A stretch of 64,000 nucleotides of DNA, from assembly GCF_022179805.1 (NCBI RefSeq), contig NZ_BPUO01000009.1, forward strand, positions 124,001 to 188,000, read 5' to 3'. The notes under the pieces are model-generated. The model had not been told where the DNA came from. It searched no databases and saw nothing but the letters and a program-made list of their open reading frames with translations. The DNA is from Cupriavidus pauculus (GTDB lineage: Bacteria > Pseudomonadota > Gammaproteobacteria > Burkholderiales > Burkholderiaceae). Numbering within the stretch: position 1 is the stretch's first letter; each line of letters begins with the position of its first letter. The position numbers and the translations under genes were made by a program. Positions 59,296 to 64,000 of the stretch are shown in pieces.

Positions 59296-59706
59296 ATGAA
59301 AAAGAAAGAGACTACAACGTGCTGTTTATCTGCACTGGCAATTCGGCACGCTCGATCCTGTCGGAAGGCCTGATGAATCCTCCGGGCAGAGGACGATTCC
59401 GTGCCTACTCGGCACGCAGTCATCCGACCGGGACCGTGAATCCGCTCGCTCTGGCGCAATTGGCGCGCTACGACATAGAGACGCACGGCTTTCGCAGCAA
59501 GAGCTGGGATGAGTTTTCGCAAGACGGCGCACTGGGGTGTTCCCGATCCTGCCGCTTGCGAAGGGACCGCCGCGCAGAAACAGCAAGCCATCAATGACGC
59601 TGCCATTTCGCTCAAACGTCGCATCGAACAGTTCCTGGCATTGCCCCTGCCAAAACTGGATGCCGTTGCGCTCCATACGGCCGTCCGGGACATCGGACAG
59701 CAGTAA
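59296..59706 (+). pseudogene. arsC: Defective LMW-phosphatase-type arsenate reductase
   Basis: The second frame from 59319 has the P-loop CTGNSARSILSE and runs to GFRSKSWDEFS. It then shifts near 59520 and resumes in another frame with AHWGVPDPAACEGTAAQKQQAI to a stop at 59704. About 35-40 residues between are missing, including the second redox Cys region (CDxAxxExCPxW in the intact copy). The ATG at 59296 is also out of frame with the P-loop by one base. A 30-bp block at 59488-59517 is identical to the intact arsC at 59938-59967. Confidence 0.85.
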
Positions 59707-59747
59707 CTCAGTCCGGCCCGCACTCCAATACTCTTACGTAGCGCCCC

Positions 59748-60242
59748 ATGACCACCAACGTTTTGATCTTGTGCACCCACAACTCGGCCCGCAGTGTGCT
59801 GAGTGAAGGGATGTTGAACCATCTGGCCAAGCAGCTCGGCCGTGATGTCCGCGCCTACAGCGCGGGAAGCTCGCCGAGCGGTCGTATCAACCCGTTCGCC
59901 ATCGAAGTGCTTGGTGACGCAGGTGTCGACGTCAGCGGCTTTCGCAGCAAGAGCTGGGATGAGTTTGTGGGCGAAAACGCCCCGGAGATGCGAGTCGTGA
60001 TTACCGTGTGCGACAGCGCAGCCGAAGAGGAATGTCCCTATTGGCCGGGTAGCCCCGTGAAAGTGCACTGGGGGTACCCCGATCCCTCGAACACCGAAGG
60101 TGGGGATGCGAAGAAGTGTCAGGCCTTCGAACTCACGCGCCAGGCGATCGCCTATCGGATGCTGCAGTTGCTGCTGCTGCCGATCGAAGACATGAGCAAC
60201 GCCGAACTCCATGAGACGCTCCAGCGTCTGGCTGGGAGCTGA
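59748..60242 (+). CDS. arsC: Arsenate reductase, LMW-phosphatase type
   Basis: 164 residues. P-loop CTHNSARS (Cys in the C-x5-R loop), then SAGSSPSGRINP and SWDEF. The second conserved segment is CDSAAEEECPYWPG, which supplies the further redox cysteines. It reduces As(V) to As(III); length and C-terminal extension fit the ArsC2 type of Cupriavidus. It lies 42 bases after the defective copy and three bases before acr3, so it is in the operon. Confidence 0.95.
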   Translation: MTTNVLILCTHNSARSVLSEGMLNHLAKQLGRDVRAYSAGSSPSGRINPFAIEVLGDAGVDVSGFRSKSWDEFVGENAPEMRVVITVCDSAAEEECPYWPGSPVKVHWGYPDPSNTEGGDAKKCQAFELTRQAIAYRMLQLLLLPIEDMSNAELHETLQRLAGS

Positions 60243-60245
60243 ACC

Positions 60246-61322
60246 ATGAGTACTCAGAATGTAGCGGCATCCAGCCAAGCCGCGGCCAAGTCGGCCATCA
60301 GTTTTTTCGAGCGCTATCTGACCATCTGGGTCGCGCTCTGCATTGTGGCCGGGATCGCGCTGGGCCAGATGCTGCCCGAGGTCTTCCAGGCGATCGGGCG
60401 CATGGAGTACGCCCAGGTCAATCTGCCCGTCGGCGTCCTGATCTGGGTGATGATCATCCCGATGCTGATCAAGATCGACTTCGGCGCGCTGGGGCAGGTC
60501 AAATCGCACTGGCGTGGCATCGGTGTGACCTTGTTCATCAACTGGGCGGTCAAGCCGTTCTCGATGGCATTGCTCGGATGGATCTTCGTGCGTCACCTCT
60601 TTGCGCCGTTGCTGCCCGCCGATCAGCTCGACAGCTATGTGGCTGGCCTGATCCTACTCGCCGCAGCACCTTGCACCGCGATGGTCTTCGTGTGGAGCCA
60701 GCTGTGCAAGGGCGACCCGTACTTTACGTTGTCTCAGGTTGCACTGAACGACGCCATCATGGTGGTGGCGTTCGCTCCCGTTGTCGCGCTGTTGCTGGGC
60801 TTGTCGTCCATCACCGTACCGTGGGACACGTTGCTCACTTCGGTGGCGCTCTACATCGTAGTGCCGGTCATCATCTCGCAACTGCTGCGCAAGATGCTCC
60901 TGAGTCGCGGCGTCGCGTATTTCCAGCGCGTGACCCAGAAGCTAGGCCCGTACTCGATTGCTGCGCTGCTCCTGACGCTGATCCTGCTGTTCGCCTTCCA
61001 GGGCAAGGCCATCATCGATCAGCCGCTCGTGATTGCACTGTTGGCGGTACCCATCCTGATCCAGGTCTTCTTCAATTCCGGACTTGCCTACCTTCTGAAC
61101 CGCAAGCTGGGCGTCGCACACTGCGTAGCGGGTCCGTCCAGCCTGATTGGCGCCAGCAACTTCTTCGAGCTCGCGGTGGCCACTGCCATCAGCCTGTTTG
61201 GCTTCCAGTCGGGTGCGGCACTCGCTACGGTCGTTGGGGTACTGATCGAGGTGCCGGTCATGCTGCTGGTCGTCAATATCGTCAACCGTTCGCAGTCCTG
61301 GTACGAGACCAAGCGCAACTAA
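60246..61322 (+). CDS. acr3: Acr3-family arsenite efflux permease
   Basis: 358 residues with ten hydrophobic helices. The Acr3 signature APCTAMVFVWSQL holds the conserved Cys in helix 4, and GASNFFELAVATAISLFG contains the conserved Glu of helix 9. It exports As(III) using the proton-motive force and is called ArsB in some Cupriavidus annotations, though it is unrelated to the ArsB antiporter. Starts three bases after arsC. Confidence 0.95.
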   Translation: MSTQNVAASSQAAAKSAISFFERYLTIWVALCIVAGIALGQMLPEVFQAIGRMEYAQVNLPVGVLIWVMIIPMLIKIDFGALGQVKSHWRGIGVTLFINWAVKPFSMALLGWIFVRHLFAPLLPADQLDSYVAGLILLAAAPCTAMVFVWSQLCKGDPYFTLSQVALNDAIMVVAFAPVVALLLGLSSITVPWDTLLTSVALYIVVPVIISQLLRKMLLSRGVAYFQRVTQKLGPYSIAALLLTLILLFAFQGKAIIDQPLVIALLAVPILIQVFFNSGLAYLLNRKLGVAHCVAGPSSLIGASNFFELAVATAISLFGFQSGAALATVVGVLIEVPVMLLVVNIVNRSQSWYETKRN

Positions 61323-61331
61323 GGAATCCGA

Positions 61332-61754
61332 ATGTCGGTAACGATCTACCACAACCCCGAGTGCGGCACGTCACGCAATACGCTGGCAATGATTCGCAAT
61401 GCAGGCATTGAACCAACGGTCATTGAGTACCTGAGCTCGCCGCCTGGCCGGCAGACGCTGCAGCAGATGATCCGTGACGCAGGCCTGACGGTTCGCCAGG
61501 CCATCCGCGAGAAAGGTACCCCTTACGCGGAACTCGGCTTGTCCGATCCCTCCCTGACTGACGATCAATTGCTGGATGCGATGCTGACCCATCCGATCCT
61601 GATCAACCGCCCGTTTGTCGTGACCGGACTCGGCATTCGCCTGTGCCGCCCCTCGGAACTGGTGCTCGATATTCTGCCCGCGCCACAGCGAGGCGCCTTT
61701 ACCAAGGAGGATGGTGAAGTCGTCATCGACGCGCAGGGGAGGAGGGTCCAATGA
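61332..61754 (+). CDS. arsC: Arsenate reductase, glutaredoxin-coupled type
   Basis: 140 residues. The N-terminus IYHNPECGTSRNTLAMIRN holds the catalytic Cys (CGTSRN), and RPFVVTGLGIRLCRPSE provides the Arg residues that bind arsenate. Same reaction as the other ArsC but an unrelated fold that uses glutathione and glutaredoxin. Having both types gives redundancy in electron donor. Overlaps arsH by four bases. Confidence 0.95.
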   Translation: MSVTIYHNPECGTSRNTLAMIRNAGIEPTVIEYLSSPPGRQTLQQMIRDAGLTVRQAIREKGTPYAELGLSDPSLTDDQLLDAMLTHPILINRPFVVTGLGIRLCRPSELVLDILPAPQRGAFTKEDGEVVIDAQGRRVQ

Positions 61755-62512
61755 TGGATTTGCCCAATATCGTCCCCGCGGTGCTGGAAACGCCCAATCT
61801 GAACAAACTGGAGCCGGCACACGTCAGTACGCACCCGCCGCGTATCCTGCTGCTCTACGGTTCGCTGCGCGAGACGTCGTACAGCCGCCTGCTCGTGCAG
61901 GAAGCCGAACGAATCCTCCAGCATTTCGGCGCTGAGACCCGCATATTTGACCCGCACAGCCTGCCGATGGCCGACAGCGTTCCCGCCGACCACCCCAAGG
62001 TTGTTGAGCTGCGCAAGCTGTCGGAATGGTCGGAAGGCCAGGTGTGGTGCAGCCCGGAGCGCCACGGCACGCTGACGGCTGTGTTCAAGAACCAGATCGA
62101 CTGGCTCCCACTGGAAATCGGCGGCGTCCGCCCGACACAGGGCCGGACGCTGGCCGTGATGCAGGTCAGCGGCGGCTCGCAGTCGTTCAATGCCGTCAAC
62201 GCACTGCGTGTGTTGGGCCGCTGGATGCGCATGGTGACCATCCCCAATCAGTCATCGGTCGCCAAGGCGTACGAGGAGTTTGACGCCAATGGTCGCATGA
62301 AGCCATCGTCCTACTATGACCGGGTCGTGGACGTCATGGAGGAACTCTACAAGTTCACGTTGCTGGTTCGCGATCGCAGCGACTACCTGACAGACCGCTA
62401 TAGCGAGCGCAAAGAAGCGGCACCTGCGGCGGCTACGACGCTCGCGGCAGCGGCCATGAGCCATGAGCAGGACGCTCAGGTCGGCGACACCGATACCGGC
62501 GAAGTCGAATAA
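61751..62512 (+). CDS. arsH: ArsH NADPH-dependent FMN reductase
   Basis: 253 residues. The flavodoxin-like FMN site is ILLLYGSLRETSYSRLL; RHGTLTAVFKNQIDWLP and QVSGGSQSFNAVN are standard ArsH landmarks. ArsH oxidises trivalent methylated and aromatic arsenicals to less toxic pentavalent forms. Complementary to ArsI, which destroys the same class. A short Ala-rich tail follows the conserved domain. Confidence 0.95.
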   Translation: MMDLPNIVPAVLETPNLNKLEPAHVSTHPPRILLLYGSLRETSYSRLLVQEAERILQHFGAETRIFDPHSLPMADSVPADHPKVVELRKLSEWSEGQVWCSPERHGTLTAVFKNQIDWLPLEIGGVRPTQGRTLAVMQVSGGSQSFNAVNALRVLGRWMRMVTIPNQSSVAKAYEEFDANGRMKPSSYYDRVVDVMEELYKFTLLVRDRSDYLTDRYSERKEAAPAAATTLAAAAMSHEQDAQVGDTDTGEVE

Positions 62513-62524
62513 CAATCGAACGGG

Positions 62525-63712
62525 ATGGCCATGGAGCCTAGCAGTAGCGTGATCGCCAGGCTGGGCATTGCCCAGACGCTGGCTTGGGGGTCGACGTATT
62601 ACCTGCCGGCCATGCTGGCGACGCCGATGGCGAAGGATCTCGGCGTATCGGCGCCCACGGTATTTGCGGCTTTCAGCGCAGCACTGATCGTGTCGGCGCT
62701 GATCGGCCCCTCCGCCGGCAGGATGATCGATCGAACCGGTGGCCGCTCGGTATTGGTGGCCACCAGCCTGATATTTTCCCTCGGACTCGCAGGTCTCGGC
62801 TTCGCGCAGGGCGTGATCGGGCTGTTCGCCGCGTGGCTAGTCCTAGGCGTCGGGATGGGCGCTGGCCTCTATGAGGCGGCATTCGCGACACTGGTGGCGC
62901 TCTACGGCAACCGCTCCCGTGGCGCCATCACCGGCATCACGTTGATTGCCGGCTTCGCCAGCACCGTCGGCTGGCCACTCTCGACCTACATGGAAGCCCA
63001 TATCGGATGGCGGGGAGCGTGCCTTGCCTGGGCCGCCCTTCATTTGACGCTTGGGTTGGCCCTGAATCTCAGCATGCCTCGTGGCGCGATTCCAATCGAG
63101 AGGCCCATGGCGCGACCGTCCTCCGCAGCCGCGTCGCCAGAAGAGTCTTCGCAACGCTTCGCATCATTTGCGTTGGCATTTGTCTTTGCGGCGACCTGGT
63201 TTATCAGTACCGCCATGGCTGCACACTTGCCTCGCCTGCTCCAGGCCGGCGGCGCGACGCTTGCCACCGCCGTCCTGGTAGGCGCGCTGATCGGGCCCGC
63301 CCAGGTCGGGGCGCGTATTCTGGAGTTTGGCCTACTGCGCAAGGTCCACCCACTGCTATCCGCGCGTATCGCCGCCGCAATGCATCCGCTTGGCGCACTG
63401 GCTTTTGGCTTGCTGGGCGCGCCGGCCGCGGTGCTGTTTGGCGTTCTGCATGGTGCCGGCAACGGCATCCTCACCATCGCAAAGGGCACGCTCCCCCTGG
63501 TCATCTTCGGCCCGGGTGGCTACGGGCACCGACAAGGCATTCTGATGGTGCCGGCCCGTGTTGCTCAGGCACTGGCGCCCTGGCTTTTCGGCATGCTGCT
63601 CGATATTGCCGGCGCCAAGGCGCTCTGGCTGTCGTCCGGCCTAGGCTGCGCAGCAGTTTTGATGTTGCTTGCCGTTCGGGATGTGAAATCGGCGGAGGCT
63701 CAACCGGCTTGA
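62525..63712 (+). CDS. Major facilitator superfamily permease of the ars operon
   Basis: 395 residues with twelve hydrophobic helices. LGIAQTLAWGSTYYLPAMLATPMAKDLGVS and GRMIDRTGGRSVLVA (MFS loop 2-3 motif) are seen. The same gene ends the ars operon of C. metallidurans, where it is called arsP; it is unrelated to the ArsP organoarsenical permease of other bacteria, so no symbol is given. Export of an arsenical is inferred from position. ATG 62531 is an alternative start. Confidence 0.9.
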   Translation: MAMEPSSSVIARLGIAQTLAWGSTYYLPAMLATPMAKDLGVSAPTVFAAFSAALIVSALIGPSAGRMIDRTGGRSVLVATSLIFSLGLAGLGFAQGVIGLFAAWLVLGVGMGAGLYEAAFATLVALYGNRSRGAITGITLIAGFASTVGWPLSTYMEAHIGWRGACLAWAALHLTLGLALNLSMPRGAIPIERPMARPSSAAASPEESSQRFASFALAFVFAATWFISTAMAAHLPRLLQAGGATLATAVLVGALIGPAQVGARILEFGLLRKVHPLLSARIAAAMHPLGALAFGLLGAPAAVLFGVLHGAGNGILTIAKGTLPLVIFGPGGYGHRQGILMVPARVAQALAPWLFGMLLDIAGAKALWLSSGLGCAAVLMLLAVRDVKSAEAQPA

Positions 63713-63782
63713 GCGACACCCAGCCAACCTACGCCATTTCACTCCAGCAGCATACGCCGCAGGGCCAGCGAGTTAGTATTGC

Positions 63783-63799
63783 TGATCACATTGTGATCA
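63783..63799. promoter_or_regulatory. 17-bp palindrome after the ars operon
   Basis: TGATCACA-T-TGTGATCA, perfect 8-bp arms about a single T. Possible regulator site for a gene beyond the window edge. Confidence 0.4.
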
Positions 63800-63932
63800 T
63801 GACCGACGCGGTTCGTCGACATCGCTGCCCGAGAACGCTCGCTAGGCTACGGCGCGCCAAATCCTTGGCACTGGTCTGGTTTTCGCGTTACATCGCAATG
63901 GCACTCCCTTGCGCGCTTGTTTGAGGTGCGCG

Positions 63933-63964
63933 CGATCGGACCGCCGTTCGTTTCGGTCCGATCG
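63933..63964 (+). terminator. Hairpin downstream of the ars operon
   Basis: Perfect 11-bp arms CGATCGGACCG / CGGTCCGATCG with a 10-nt loop, about 220 bases past the last ars gene. No clear T-tract follows. Confidence 0.45.
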
Positions 63965-64000
63965 ACATGACAATCCATTCGATCGCTGGGTTCTGCGGGC

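Larger units (their letters stand above)
63713..64000. other. End of ars operon and intergenic DNA
   Basis: No gene seen to the window edge. Contains a 17-bp palindrome (63783-63799) and a terminator-like hairpin (63933-63964). Confidence 0.45.

Noticed and set aside
59283..60596. 437-residue minus-strand frame
   Set aside because: Spans several ars genes on the opposite strand and has no recognisable domain.

Overview
The window is GC-rich, gene-dense bacterial DNA of beta-proteobacterial character. It most resembles the Burkholderiaceae, with Cupriavidus or Ralstonia the best guess. The arsenic gene order at the right end (arsR, arsI, arsC, acr3, arsC, arsH, MFS permease) matches what is known from Cupriavidus metallidurans, and the Bug-type solute receptor, MocR regulator, H-NS-like protein and autotransporters fit the same group. 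No rRNA, tRNA, CRISPR array or core housekeeping cluster was seen. At least a dozen genes are visibly broken. This points to a secondary replicon or a variable chromosomal region under weak selection.

Layout. 1-8350: end of a membrane diguanylate cyclase, a 1637-residue Ig-repeat autotransporter, debris of a phage tail-collar-type gene and of nhaA, and a DUF4239 membrane protein. 8700-16600: a DUF2252 protein, a secreted alkyl sulfatase with a small partner, a frameshifted membrane-protein remnant, and a class II aldolase plus tricarboxylate-type binding protein opposite an XRE-cupin regulator. 16650-21650: TonB-receptor debris, an orphan sensor kinase, a LysR fragment read antisense by an EamA exporter gene, an intact LysR gene and an IS30 scrap. 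21900-24140: a broken AbiE-type toxin-antitoxin pair. 24245-31160: two large divergent c-di-GMP proteins (HD-GYP and PAS-GGDEF-EAL). 31400-34850: a small lipoprotein, aldehyde dehydrogenase debris, two long related palindromes, an intact AbiEi/AbiEii pair in convergent arrangement, and a stand-alone phage gp7-like domain.

35459-46930: a SEC-C protein, a MocR regulator opposite an NmrA-like reductase and a cupin protein, a second autotransporter, an AhpD-like protein, a Nudix hydrolase, an H-NS-like protein and small hypotheticals. 47076-56460: a hybrid sensor kinase with receiver and Hpt domains, a kelch-propeller lipoprotein and a 47-residue-repeat propeller lipoprotein. 56690-58400: a mosaic of tyrosine-recombinase, ISL3-transposase, BrnT/BrnA and arsenite-oxidase (aioA) fragments. 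58475-63712: an arsenic detoxification operon whose promoter and first codon lie inside a perfect 36-bp palindrome.

How the genes work together. The ars operon covers sensing (ArsR), C-As bond cleavage (ArsI), arsenate reduction by two unrelated ArsC types, arsenite export (Acr3) and organoarsenical oxidation (ArsH). The aioA remnant beside it suggests that arsenite oxidation was once encoded here and was lost through IS activity. The left and middle parts are dominated by cell-surface proteins and c-di-GMP or two-component signalling, consistent with surface and biofilm adaptation. All calls come from reading the sequence; no database search was run.
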